A stretch of 64,000 bases of DNA from Saccharina japonica (taxonomy: Eukaryota > Sar > Phaeophyceae > Laminariales > Laminariaceae), in contig MEHQ01003379.1 in NCBI GenBank assembly GCA_008828725.1, forward strand, positions 1 through 64,000. The letters run 5' to 3'. Shown here one piece after another: positions 40,885 to 50,474 of this stretch. The notes beneath the pieces are model-generated. The model did no database searches and had not been told where the DNA came from. It worked only from the letters and a program-made list of their open reading frames with translations. Numbering within the stretch: the stretch's first letter is position 1; every line of letters starts with the position of its first letter. Position numbers and translations under genes: made by a program.

Positions 40885-41225
40885 GTGATTCATCTACGTT
40901 ACGTTGGGTTCCCCGCGAGAGCGCGCTGGCTATGTGGGCCTGGAGATACCAAGAACCATATACGGCCCCCGTTGAACTCTTGTAGCGCACCGGAGGGAGA
41001 GGAAGTTTGATTGCCCCCGGGTCGTCCAAAACTCGGACGAGGTGAACGTCATCCGCAGTCGTCTTCGCGCTGATTTTTCCAAGCCACCACGAAGCATCGT
41101 CGCCCTTATATCACAAGTGAGCGCCCTTGGGGAGCACTGTGTCGTGGTAGCGGCGAAGCCACTCCGCGCGTGGGACGCAGGTGTAACTGGGCGCCAAACG
41201 ATCACCTTGGTCCGAGAAAGCTCGC
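40885..41225 (-). pseudogene. Post-chromodomain Trp-rich (Tudor/SH3-like) tail
   Basis: One minus frame reads YTCVPRAEWLRRYHDTVLPK, GAHL, then a TGA where Trp would fit, then YKGDDASWWLGKIS, VHLVRVLDDPGAIKLPLPP and VYGSWYLQ. A short barrel-like pattern (Y-x-GDD-x-WW-x-GKI … RVLDDPG) resembles Tudor/SH3-fold modules that bind modified histone tails or peptides. It follows the chromodomain in the same polyprotein, so a role in targeting integration is a reasonable inference. The internal stop makes this copy defective. I cannot name the exact family from sight. Confidence 0.5.
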
Positions 41226-41329
41226 GCTGCGCGGCACCAATACGCATCTGGCGGTAAACACGGTTGGTTTGGGCGTGTTGATCTGGAGTGCCAGCCTACT
41301 AGCGCAAAATGTGGGGGCGACATAGTTGG

Positions 41330-41460
41330 AGTTCCTTTCCCCGCTCCCAGGATGGTTCGGAGAGGCCCGCCCAATGCGTCTTGTATATCACCGCGATAAC
41401 TCCACCACGCCCCCGGACGACTGATGGCCAGTGATCTTCTCCACTTCTAGGCGTTGGAAC
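41330..41460 (-). pseudogene. Chromodomain of the gypsy integrase
   Basis: FQRLEVEKITGHQS, then after a one-base frameshift GRGGVIAVIYKTHWAGLSEP and SWER. This matches the chromodomain pattern (VEKI…, Y.VKW.G, WE). The frameshift lies at about 41415, and two stops follow soon after the domain (HILR**). Chromodomains in this position bind methylated histone H3 and steer integration into heterochromatin. Confidence 0.75.
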
Positions 41461-41602
41461 GGAGCCGATACGTCGTCTTTAATGACATGGCACGGAGGGA
41501 ATTTCTTGGAGAAGTTGCTGAGTACATACTGCATGAGACCCACCGGCAAATAGTTGGGCATGTCGCTGCTGTCGTAGGGGTTGTTACAGGGCTTGCAGTG
41601 CG

Positions 41603-41842
41603 CTATCGCCACACATGATAACAGAGCGGGTCGGAAGGGAGGTCCAAGTACAGCAGGTTATCGCCGAGCGGAGATCCGTCGTCCGGGACGTCGGTGAAGG
41701 AGCAGGGTCCAACTGCTAGGACTTTGTAGGGGCCCATCCAATTGAGCGCAAATTTGGCTTTCAGTACTTTAGCGTCCGTGCTGGCCTTCACCCCCTGGCG
41801 GATGGTGGAAGCTGAGTTGCGCACCCATGCCCAACCTCCCAC
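41603..41842 (-). CDS. Integrase C-terminal domain with GPY motif
   Basis: KAKFALNWMGPYKVLAVGPC and LGDNLLYLDLPSDP: the GPY/F module typical of Ty3/gypsy integrases, between the catalytic core and the chromodomain. This fragment is open for 79 codons. Confidence 0.75.
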   Translation of the reverse strand: MGGWAWVRNSASTIRQGVKASTDAKVLKAKFALNWMGPYKVLAVGPCSFTDVPDDGSPLGDNLLYLDLPSDPLCYHVWR

Positions 41843-42139
41843 GACGAGTTTGGGGACCGGGCACAGCGCGTCGCCGAGGGCATAGTTCCGGCGGTTAACG
41901 TGGGAAACGGTGAGAGCATGGTGTTGTCAAACAATATTGTTCGCGCGCTGCTGTCGGTCTGTAGCCAGGGTGCAATAGGCCAGGTGGTCACTGGCCAAAC
42001 TCTAGTGTCCCGCGTCTCCGGCACTGTCGAAAACCGTTAGGGGGAGACGCGGAAGTCTACCCATGTGCACTTTGTTGGGGGCCAAGCCCGTCGCTGTGCT
42101 GACCGAACTGTGGTACGCGAATTAGACTTGAGGGAAGTG

Positions 42140-42720
42140 TTAATCCCAGTCGTCTTGGTTTCCGTGGACAGCCATAACCAGTGTTTGGGCTATAGCGTGG
42201 TTCGCGCGCTCACCACCTCCGTTACCGTTAGGATGGTAGGAGCTTGTGGCAAGCTTGCACACTCCCAAAAGCTGATTGAAATCTTGTGAAAGCTTGGAGC
42301 AGAACTGGAGGCCATTGTCCGAGAGTATGGTGCGTGGGCACCCCCAGAGAGGGGTGCATTTGTTGACCAAGATGTTGGCCGTGCCCTCCACGGTGAATTC
42401 TGCCGCAGTGACGGTGAACGTACGGACCCGACGACTGAAACGGTCGATGATAAGCAAGAGGTAGAAGTTGCCCCGCGGCGTGACCGGGCGAGGGCCTAAA
42501 TAGTCGACACTGATAGCGATGCCGGGACCTTCTGGCAGAGGCATACAGATGACTGGCCAGCGGATAGTCAGTCGTGGGGTTTTCCGTGCTTCGCACTTCA
42601 GGCAGTGGCGGAGCCACCACCGGGTGCAAACGTTCATACCGATCCATAACTAGGATCTTTGGAGTATACGTACCGTGCGCGTGGGGCTAAGGTGGCAAGA
42701 GGGCGTCGAATGATAGGCTT
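42140..42720 (-). CDS. Gypsy integrase: zinc-binding region and catalytic core
   Basis: The zinc-binding part reads HSTPSCH … RTVRILQRS … HCLKCE (H-x5-H and C-x2-C) over a frame change near 42640. The core in frame 42637..42140 has SVDYLGP, ILSDNGLQF and GGGERANH, giving Asp45, Asp107 and Glu143, a D-61-D-35-E spacing as in active integrases. It catalyses 3' processing and strand transfer of element cDNA. The core itself looks undamaged, but it is separated by frameshifts from the domains on both sides. Confidence 0.85.
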
Positions 42721-42884
42721 GAATGATCCAAGGTCGCATGAGTAGTAGAACGTAAATGCGAAGAGGCTTGTTGTTCAGCAAACAAGCTGCGTGTCCCACC
42801 GAGTTAGGCGAGTCAGGCGCTGGCGACGGTATCGGATTTCGGATGAGTAGAACAATGCCGGCGTTGTTTGTGTGTAAGCGTCCT

Positions 42885-43097
42885 TTACCAGCAAGCTCTT
42901 GGGTATCCGAAAAAGAGTGACACTGGTGCGAGGGAAAACACAACAAGAAGTCGTGTGGCAGGGCTGGCGTCCGGCCGGGGATGATGTAGCGAACTGCGGT
43001 GTGGCACGTCGGTTCTACCTGCTGTTCTCGCTCCTAGTCGGCGTGGGAATAACGCGCGACGGAATCTGCGAAAACTGAAATTCAGCAGCGCCGTCAA
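42885..43097 (-). other. Region between spacer and integrase zinc finger
   Basis: Open in short frames only. It probably holds the start of the integrase region, degraded by indels. Confidence 0.35.
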
Positions 43098-43107
43098 GGA
43101 AATCTAC

Positions 43108-43827
43108 CTATAGTAGGTGCGGCCAGCGGATCGCCAACAGGGGGCGAAAGTCGCAAGAGGGGAGTTCCCACAGGCTCGCCGCGGTCGCGGTCGGACGGGA
43201 TGGGTACCGTGGGGACAGGCGAGGCGGCAAGGGCAGGGGCCACGCCGGTGGTCGGGGCCGGCCTTGGTCGCGGGACTCGCGGCGGGGTATGAGCACGCCG
43301 AGCGAGTGATCGAGGGACCCCGCCGGGCCCGAAGCCATAATCAACAGCTGGTGGTGAATTGCCGGCTGCTGTTGCTGTTCGCCGGCGCGTCCGAGTGGGG
43401 ATGCGTTCCGAAGGCGGCTTCGCCGTCGAGAGTGCTGGAGTGCCAGGCGCAGATGGGGCGGAAATGATGGAGACGGAATTCGCGGCTGAATCGGTCCCTT
43501 GTGTAGAAGTCCCGGAAAAGGGGGTGGGCTGGGCGCGGCGGTGGTCGCGGTGTGCGGGGGTTCTGCAGAGCCCAAGCCGTTTACTGTGGGCACGGCACAA
43601 ACCGAAGCGAAAGCGATGTCGGCGGCAGGCAAAATCGGCCCGCTGCCGGGACGGCGATCGACGGCGTCGACAAGCGCAAAAACACGATCAACGAATCTCC
43701 CCGACGGAGGAGAAATATCGTCAATCCTTATAAGTGGCCCGTGTGTACGAAAATCGCGAAAATCGGCTGATGTGAAGGGGAGCCCACCCAAGGCAGTGCT
43801 GTCAGTGCGGGGCACCAGCCCACCCAA
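43108..43827 (-). CDS. Proline-rich spacer between RNase H and integrase
   Basis: A 239-codon open frame, very rich in Pro, Arg, Ser and Ala (for example PPAWPLPLPPRLSPRYPSRP). There is no recognisable domain. Gypsy elements usually have only a short linker here, so this is an unusual expansion. Other frames across it are also open because of high GC content, so the choice of frame is uncertain. Confidence 0.4.
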   Translation of the reverse strand: MGGLVPRTDSTALGGLPFTSADFRDFRTHGPLIRIDDISPPSGRFVDRVFALVDAVDRRPGSGPILPAADIAFASVCAVPTVNGLGSAEPPHTATTAAPSPPPFPGLLHKGPIQPRIPSPSFPPHLRLALQHSRRRSRLRNASPLGRAGEQQQQPAIHHQLLIMASGPAGSLDHSLGVLIPRRESRDQGRPRPPAWPLPLPPRLSPRYPSRPTATAASLWELPSCDFRPLLAIRWPHLL

Positions 43828-43889
43828 GCCGACACCTGGGATCGGCGAGGTAAGAAAACGTAGTTCGCAGGCCCTTATAAGGTTATGAG

Positions 43890-44310
43890 GTATATACCGC
43901 CGTCCTCGACGGAGGTAAGGCTCATCGACCCACTGAGGTCATGCTCCGTGTCAGGTTCTGGCAAGCGGGATAGGATATCGGCGTTGAAGTTTGCGCTGCC
44001 TTTGCGGTAGTCGAGTGTGTAGTCGAACGCGTTGAGGAGCTGAAGCCACTGCTGGACTCGCGCAGTGTGGTTCCCCACTTTGCCGATGCTCTCCAATGCT
44101 TTTCAATCGGAGAATATTCGAAACTGTGTTCCCCAAAGGTAGCCGCGTAGGCGTTTGAGAGCCCAAACGATGCTGCCTGCCCCCAGATCAAGAGGAGTCC
44201 AATGCTTCTCGGAGTCGAGCGCAGCATGGCTGATGTACGCGATGGGTTTCATAGAACCATCCGACTGTTCTTGTTCAAGGGCGGCGCAAACCGGCGAATG
44301 AAAGCGTCGC
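43890..44310 (-). pseudogene. Gypsy RNase H domain
   Basis: HVYCDAF (start), then AYISHAALDSEKHWTPLDLG, IVWALKRLRGYLWGTQFRIF, SD, an in-frame TGA where His is expected (S-D-stop-K-A-L), KVGNHTARVQQWLQLLNAFD and YRKGSANFNADILSRLP. These are the usual gypsy RNase H blocks, including the terminal ADxLSR. It degrades the RNA strand during reverse transcription. The TGA at about 44106 disables this copy without readthrough. Confidence 0.8.
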
Positions 44311-45240
44311 AGTACACGTGGGAGGGGCGTGAGCCGTCGGCGACGGCATCCCAGTTGGAGAAGACCAAACTCGGCGAAGTCGCCAGCTCCGCGAGCGTGA
44401 ACAAAAACCTATCTCCCTTACGCAGAAGCGAATTGATCGGACCGAGTCTCTTCGACAGGTCGGGGATTTGTTTGCGATAATCATTGATACCGCCCATCAG
44501 TGCTCGGACTTGTTTCACATCCTTGGGCATCGGTATTTTGGTTAACGCTGACACCTTTTTTGCGTTCGGGCGTAGACCCGCTGGGGAAATGGAGTGACCC
44601 AGAAAGTTGGCGTCGGCGGTGCCTAGTCGAACCTTCGAGAGGGAGAGCTTTGAGTTCTGCTTACGCAAGCGCTCGAAGAGGGAGAAAATCGTCCGAACAT
44701 GCGCTACCGGGTCGGAATCGAACACGATGACATCGTCAAGGTAGGCTGTAACCTGCTCTAAACCCGTAATGACTTCATTAACCACCTTGACGAACCACCC
44801 AGGCGAAGCACTGCTTCCCTGGAACATGTCGAGCCACTCGTAGAGGCCCGTGGGCGTGCAGAACGCCGTGAGGATAAATGTGTCCTTGTGCGTGGTCATC
44901 TGGTGGAACAAAGGAAGCAAGTCAAACACAGAAAACACCCGTCCTGAGCCAAGGAGTCTGGGACTTGGTCCACATGGGGAATGGGCAATTGGCTCAGCTT
45001 GCTATTTTGTTCAACTTCTTGTAGTTCCCCGTGATCCTCACGCCACCGGACTTCTTCGTGATGACGACCAATGGGCTCGAATACGAAGATGTCGAGTGCT
45101 GGATCAGTCCAGCCGCAAGACACTGGTCGAGAGTCGCTTCCACTTATTTGGCCAAGATGGGATTACCGATGGGGCCGCGACGTGACCGTAGCACTGCCGC
45201 CCGGGACCGAAATATCGAAAGGCATCAGAGAGCAGGAGCC
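44249..45240 (-). CDS. Gypsy reverse transcriptase
   Basis: An open frame of 229 codons (44938..44249) contains FSVFDLLPLFHQM, ILTAFCTPTGLYEWLDM and AYLDDVIVFDSDP. YLDD at residues 66-69 supplies the catalytic Asp pair, and FLGHSISPAGL and ALMGGINDYRKQIPDL follow as in the thumb/connection. Upstream, 45240-44940 has SLMPFDISVPGG and SSPLVVITKKSGGVRITGNY in another frame, so at least one frameshift lies near 44945-45000. Many otherwise conserved residues around the MP-G-L-N-AP motif are altered (MFQGSSASPGW). Confidence 0.85.
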
Positions 45241-45665
45241 AACGTCTGTCTTAGAGGTGGAGAACACATGATAATTTTCGCAGAGAAGGTCGCCCAGCTG
45301 TTCGATAACCGAGGGGGCCCACCCGGGGTCATGTAAGTTGAACGCGATATCCTTCAGGTGCAGCGGCAGTTGAGTCCATACGCGCACGAACCAAGAACGT
45401 TGGTCTTGGTTCAATCGAGCGAGTATAGCTGGCGAGGGCGACGCGGCGGCCGTAGCTGCTTCAGTTGGGGAGGGCGCGTGAGAGACAGCCGAAACCTGAA
45501 GGCCCCGGGTTGGATAAGGCTAGAGTCAGTGGTGCGATAGTCGTGCTGTAAGAAACCCAGCGGGACACGCAAAAGTGGAGCGCCAGCGACCTCGATAATA
45601 CCGCCCGGCTCGAGGTTGGCAACACCTGTTAGAAGAAGGACCTGTCGCCCACAGGCAACGAAGTG

Positions 45666-46013
45666 TTACTGTATCGGAGGGAGGCCCGAAGAGAGCATGC
45701 CAACAATGTACTTCCCTGTTAGCGCAGGGGAGCCGTTGCTGCGATCCAAGTTGACCTCGAGCGAGTGAGGCTCGTCTGACAAGGTGACGCCTACAGAACC
45801 ACCATACAAGAGGTGAAAACCCGCGCCTGTAGCTTCAGGGTCTAAAGCGTAAGTCGATACGCCTGCCGGGGCGTGGTGGGATAACGCCAGTTCCCCGAAA
45901 ACCCGATCGTCTTCTGGTCGGGGGGGAAGGGCGCGGTGCGGACGCGTGTTGAAATGCATCCAGCTATCGCGGCCCAGTAACACTGCATGCCGCATAGCCG
46001 GAGGAGGAACCAC
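45666..46013 (-). CDS. Post-protease segment with flap-side motif
   Basis: VLLGRDSWMHF resembles the I-L-G-x-D-W block that closes retroviral-type aspartic proteases. The frame differs from that of the DTGS block, so there is a frameshift at about 46060. The rest is linker to the reverse transcriptase. Confidence 0.55.
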   Translation of the reverse strand: MVPPPAMRHAVLLGRDSWMHFNTRPHRALPPRPEDDRVFGELALSHHAPAGVSTYALDPEATGAGFHLLYGGSVGVTLSDEPHSLEVNLDRSNGSPALTGKYIVGMLSSGLPPIQ

Positions 46014-46058
46014 ACAAGCCCATACTGCGAGGGGGCACTTCGGTGCAGTGGCGCGAAA

Positions 46059-46300
46059 CTATCGAACACTCAGACGGGTTCTTCTTGAGGCTCGCAAGGG
46101 GGGAGATTCGCTGAAACTACCCCAGGAGCGAGTACTGCAGGATTGCTCGCACGCCGCCGAGGCGTCGCCTACTAGAAGCATACGGTCCAAAACGTCCTGG
46201 CGGACGAACGTTTGGGAGGAACCGGTATCAAGGAGCGTCAGACACCTGTAAGGTGCAACGGCGCCCCCTCCACTATGTATGGCGTTTTTAGTGGCGAGCG
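46059..46300 (-). CDS. Gypsy aspartic protease active-site block
   Basis: CLTLLDTGSSQTFVRQDVLD in frame 46742..46059, with the DTGS catalytic motif at 46229-46218. It processes the element's polyprotein. It is fused in the same frame to the C-terminal half of the NADAR domain, with about 100 residues of linker between. Confidence 0.82.
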
Positions 46301-46559
46301 CAGCGTCGTCTAGCGTCACAATACCCCCGACGAGGCAGGGGCCGTGTTCTGACAACGCAAGGCCAGGGCCGACGCCATAAACTATTGCCAAAATGTCAGT
46401 GCTTTGGTCGGCGGGCTCGTCCGAGAAAAGGGTCAAAACATCCGAAGGAGGACCTGTCAAGCGCTGGCCGCGGTTAGCGGGCATGGCGACGGTGCTGTGG
46501 AAAACTCGTGAATCTCGGTGCTCCCCGGTGGGAGTGCAAAATTGACGAGATGAGACAGG

Positions 46560-47080
46560 GCGTGCCAACCTGGGCTCACCTTCGCGAATGCTATCGCGGA
46601 CGGCAGAGAGCGCCTCACCAAGCAAATTTGTCCCTCTCCACTTGCGGGGGTCACTGGCTGTGGGGTCGTCCGCCCGGAGACGAAAACCCCACACTGGGTC
46701 CAGAGGGCTGGCTTCAGCCAAGAGTTTGGCCCCTGTGCTCAAAAGGTTATCTCGGGGTTTTGCGTGAATTTAGCATAGGTACCAGTTAATACGGCGTGTT
46801 ACTTCTCTCGGTCCCAGACAACATATTCAAAGTTGCGTACGCCTCGCCCGATGCGCTTATTCGTGCTTGGGTCTGGCGAGGACATTATGAGCTCAACTCC
46901 GCGGTGGTCTTTAAACAGCCTGGCCTTTTTGGCCATCATGTACTGCTCCGCGCAAGAATATGACACGTCGTCGTCGACAAACGACGATGGAGACCACTGT
47001 GAACAATAAATGGGGGCTGCCACAACAGCACCACCTTACCATCTGGGTATTCGAGTGTAGGGTCAAAGACCGACGGTGCC
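46560..47080 (-). pseudogene. NADAR domain embedded in the gypsy polyprotein
   Basis: Three adjoining frames together cover a NADAR (YbiA-like) domain. N-part: LEYPDGKVVLLWQPP, then SQWSPSSFVDDDVSYSCAEQ, YMMAKKARLF, KRIGRGVRNFEYVVWDREK. C-part: AKFTQNPE, STGAKLLAEASPLDPVWGF, RADDP and WRGTNLLGEALSAVRDSIRE. The family's Glu in AEQYM, the GR pair and the EASP-D-WG block are visible; the usual WGIG is WGFR here. Breaks: a frameshift near 47010, a stop at 46799-46801 and a frameshift near 46745. NADAR proteins act on ADP-ribose-linked glycosidic bonds, and some remove ADP-ribose from guanine in DNA. Its placement just before the protease suggests it was released as a separate protein. It is decayed in this copy. 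Confidence 0.78.
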
Positions 47081-47877
47081 CATCCGTCGGGGGTCGTATT
47101 TGTAGTTCGGGCCTGCAGTGTCCCCGTTTGGGGGCACTGGGCCTCGGAAGTCTGGGCCTGCGGTGCCCCCGTTTGGGGGCACTGGGCGTCGGCAGTTTGG
47201 GCCTGCGGTGCCCCCTTTCGGGGGCACTGGGCCCCGGCAGTTTGGGCCTGCGGTGCCCCCGTTTGGGGGCACTGGGCCTCGGCAGTTTGGGCCTGCGGTG
47301 CCCCTGTCCAGGAGCACCGGGCCTCGGGTGTACAAGGCGAGTCCGAACCCACGGTTCTTGGCCTCGTGCCACACACGCTTGTGGGCGGAAGTTCGCGAGA
47401 AGGAGCTCTTACTGTGCCCAAAGGGGCAGCGGGGGGCTCTGGGCCGCTTCTGCTTGACGAAAGGCGCGAATCGTTCGTATTTATACGGGAATAGCGTCCA
47501 GTTGGTCGGACGGGAGGCCGTGGTGTCACCACTGGCTCGTCGGGCAGTGTCAGGTCCGCTTCCTTTTCCATTGTTACCGACAGAGCACGATGCACGTGGG
47601 TCAGCGTGCACGAAAACGAAGGAGGGTCGGCAGACCCCTGAGGCGTCTTCAAAAACGGGACTCGGGAGGGCGACAACAAAATTCCCACCCGAGTAGGCTC
47701 TTTCCATTTAGGCCTCTTGCAGAAGGGGGGCGAGGTAGTTAATCTTGTTGACTCCTCCTTGAGGGTAAAAATAGTAGAACGCCCGCTGCTGTCGCGAGGG
47801 ATCACCGAGCTGAGCCTCGCCAAGGATCTCGGTGTTTTGGCGTCCGCCTTCTCACACCTCAAGCCAACCGCCACCAC
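46936..47877 (-). CDS. Variable linker upstream of NADAR
   Basis: A 313-codon open frame: a basic/Ser/Thr-rich N-part, then the 15-residue repeats, then the first NADAR strand (DPTLEYPDGKVVLLWQPP), after which the frame leaves the domain. Probably the C-terminal, rapidly evolving part of gag. I see no CCHC zinc knuckle. Confidence 0.45.
   Translation of the reverse strand: MVAVGLRCEKADAKTPRSLARLSSVIPRDSSGRSTIFTLKEESTRLTTSPPFCKRPKWKEPTRVGILLSPSRVPFLKTPQGSADPPSFSCTLTHVHRALSVTMEKEADLTLPDEPVVTPRPPVRPTGRYSRINTNDSRLSSSRSGPEPPAAPLGTVRAPSRELPPTSVCGTRPRTVGSDSPCTPEARCSWTGAPQAQTAEAQCPQTGAPQAQTAGAQCPRKGAPQAQTADAQCPQTGAPQAQTSEAQCPQTGTLQARTTNTTPDGWAPSVFDPTLEYPDGKVVLLWQPPFIVHSGLHRRLSTTTCHILARSST
47108..47335. 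repeat. 45-bp minisatellite in the gypsy gag-pol region
   Basis: About five units of GGTGCCCCCGTTTGGGGGCA plus CTGGGCCTCGGCAGTTTGGG. On the minus strand each unit encodes a 15-residue repeat (CPQTGAPQAQTAEAQ). All frames are open, so length change by multiples of 45 bp keeps the polyprotein in frame. It lies directly upstream of the NADAR domain. Confidence 0.9.
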
Positions 47878-47899
47878 GTGGCCAGGAAGGGGAGGGGGC

Positions 47900-50064
47900 G
47901 AACATTATAGCAGAGTATAGCGTCGCGCGGGAGGAGCAGTCTTAGTGCTGCGTGGCGCGTGACAGGGAGGGCGGCGTGTGAAGCTCAGGCTCTCTTGCCC
48001 TGAATGGGGGGTCCGGCGCTTGACGCACGGGCCCTCGTCGGGCCACGGCTGAGGGGAACGGCGAACGGGGCGCGGGCTCCCGCCGTCGAAAATGTACCCC
48101 GGCCGAGAGGAGCGTGTGGTCTCGTCTCCGGTACTGCACCGCGTGCAAGTTTTAACAGGCGGCTGAGGAGCCCGTGGACTATTGACAGAGGCAAGCCTAT
48201 CTGTTTTGGGGGCTGAACGGGGGTCAGGTATACGAGCATCTTGCGAAACAAACAAAGGCTCTAACGAACAGTGCTGGCGGCGGACGAGTGGGCTGAGCGG
48301 TACGGCCGTCGACTCGTCATTTGCCGGAGCGAACGGTACCTGGCTGGGGCGCGTTCGGGTTGCCGCTCGAGTTGTGGGCGGCTCCGTAACGTGCATCTGG
48401 AGTAGGAGCGGGGGCAGATGAGGCAGGCAAAGGCGGGACACCTCCGTGAAAGCCAGACGTGTGTGGGTTATCGTAGGTTGTGGTTTGATTGTTTGCCTGG
48501 TCACGCCCTTGCTGATGTCCCCCCGACGGACCTGAGCGATGGCGGTGATTATGCTTGTAGGAGTTTGAGTGGGAAGGTATGTCACCGCGGCGGTGACTGC
48601 GCATGCGTGCTTGCCTTGGCCGGTAAAAATCATCGGCGGTGTCTATCGCGGCGGTATGGGCGTGGGCTGAGTTGGAAGATACAGGCGTAGCGCGACCGTC
48701 GGTCACCGAGAGCTTACTCCGCCGTGCGGCGGAGGATGCAACATCCACCAAAGAAGGAGTAACTTGCCTCGGGTTGAGCACCACTGACACGCTGCCGTAG
48801 TCGGTGCACGAGCTCGCAGACGAGCTGGACGAGTTCAACGAATCGTCTCCGTTCTAGCGGCCTCCCGCGCCGTCCCGTCGTCCTCCAGGGCTGCGGCCAC
48901 CATCTCCCCGGTTGCTTCTTCCGAAGCTAGTTCCCTGACGGCGTCCTGTTCCACCACCAGCCGCAGACTGACCTCCTCTGCTTCCGCCGTCGCTGTCACA
49001 CCCACGGCCGTGGTGGGTGCCACCACTCCCAGAGCCACTACCTCCAGAGCCACCACCCCCACGCCGGTGGTCTTTTACCCGATCGTGGCTGTCGCCGCGC
49101 TGCTTCTTGGCCTTGCGTTCCTCCTACTCCGTCTCGGGGGTTGGCCAGCACACAGGGTCCTGGGCTTCGTCGTGGGCCTGTCGAAGGGCCTTACCGAGAG
49201 CAAGGGTCGGAGGCGCCCTCTTTTGACCCTTGTAAGAAGTGGCCTTAATGGCCCAAAACCATTCGACATACAGGAGGTCTGCCTCCTTCATCAACCCCTC
49301 CCTGACCGACTTTAGGAGCGCAAAGGCCTTGTCTACGACCGCGTTCGCCAACTCGGGAGAGAACACCTCTCGTGGCGAAGAGGTCATGCACAGGACACTG
49401 CCGTTAAAGAAGGCAGCGTCTCCAGGTCGTCTCGACCAGGAGTTCACGCTCTGTTCGCGAGTGAAAGAGGGCGGGGTCGAAGCAGCGGCGGGTCGCTATT
49501 CTGATGCGCTCAAGCTAGGGCCTCGAGTTCCCGGGAAGTAGCGGTGACTGCCTCCTTCTCCACTCGCTCCGCTTCTTCAGATCGCGCTGTACGTCTCGAA
49601 CGCGATTTATCAGCTGGACGTCGTCTCCCTCGCCCGCTGTTGCACCCGCCCCAAACGATCGAGTACTTCGGTTGGTCCGACGCTAGCGTCCCAGCTGTGG
49701 GACGAGTCCCGTCGCGGCCGCGTTGTCGCGCTTGGGGAGGTGCCGCGCTGACGCTCCGGGGGAAGTGGCGAGCGATCGTACTGACGAGCCGACGAGTCCA
49801 AGAAAGGTTGCACTGCTTCCGTTGCAGTCTGAGTCTACGGCTCCTCCTCCCTCGGGGCCGTCCTAGTCCCTGGCGGGGAGGTCGCATGCTCAGGTGAGCC
49901 CTCAATGTCTCACCGTCAGGTGCCTCCTTCTCCCAAGAGCTCCGATGGCGGGAGTCGTGCGATCGCGAACGCGAAGAAGGCTCCGAATCGCGGCCGCCCC
50001 GACGGGAACGCGCATAAGATCGCAACCTGCGCGACGAAGCATGTTCGTCACCAGACGACGCCAT
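47900..50064 (-). CDS. Gypsy gag-like region
   Basis: It begins with a real ATG at 50064 and an Arg/Ser-rich stretch (SRRLRSYARSRRGGRDSEPS; frame to 49510). It continues in another frame at 49447-49124 with a helical segment (ELANAVVDKAFALLKSVREG, LLYVEWFWAIKATSYKGQ), the most gag-like part, then Gly/Ser/His-rich frames (48838..48317 and 48633..47905). At least three frame changes are needed. The identification as gag rests mainly on position upstream of the protease. Confidence 0.5.
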
Positions 50065-50474
50065 CTGTTGGGAGAAGTCAGCAAGGGGAAGGGGAGGGGA
50101 GGGGCCGAGACGGGGTGCGACGCGTCAAGGGTTTAAGGACAAACAGAGTAGTACGGTGTCCCTGCTAAGAGTATAATGTATACATGATCCCCCCAGAACA
50201 GCGATAGAGGGCCTCGTACACGCGAGGTAGAAATATAAAAGCCAACCACCCACGCCAACAGCAGCGTAGGAAGGCAGCGTCAGCACCCACAGCGATATAA
50301 AAGAACAGCACCCCCCCCGTAATGCAGTGTATGACGCTGCATCCATGCTGATGCAACACATAAGACCAGTGTTCATACCAACTGTATAGTAACAGGCAGC
50401 ATCCGTCCTAACATCAGTATGGAAACCAATTGTGATTTCAAGCGCAGGTTCGAGTGCTACCGTCGATGCCATAT

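Noticed and set aside
47118..47696. 192-codon plus frame opposite the gypsy repeats
   Set aside because: Antisense shadow of the 45-bp array, whose unit length keeps all six frames open.
49010..49315. Plus frame with a signal-peptide-like hydrophobic start
   Set aside because: It lies antisense to the gypsy gag region. GC-rich sequence leaves several frames open.
50440..50474. tRNA 3' end beside the gypsy LTR (GCAGGTTCGAGTGC…CCA)
   Set aside because: The T stem does not pair and the conserved C61 is missing. At best it is a primer-binding site, not a tRNA gene.
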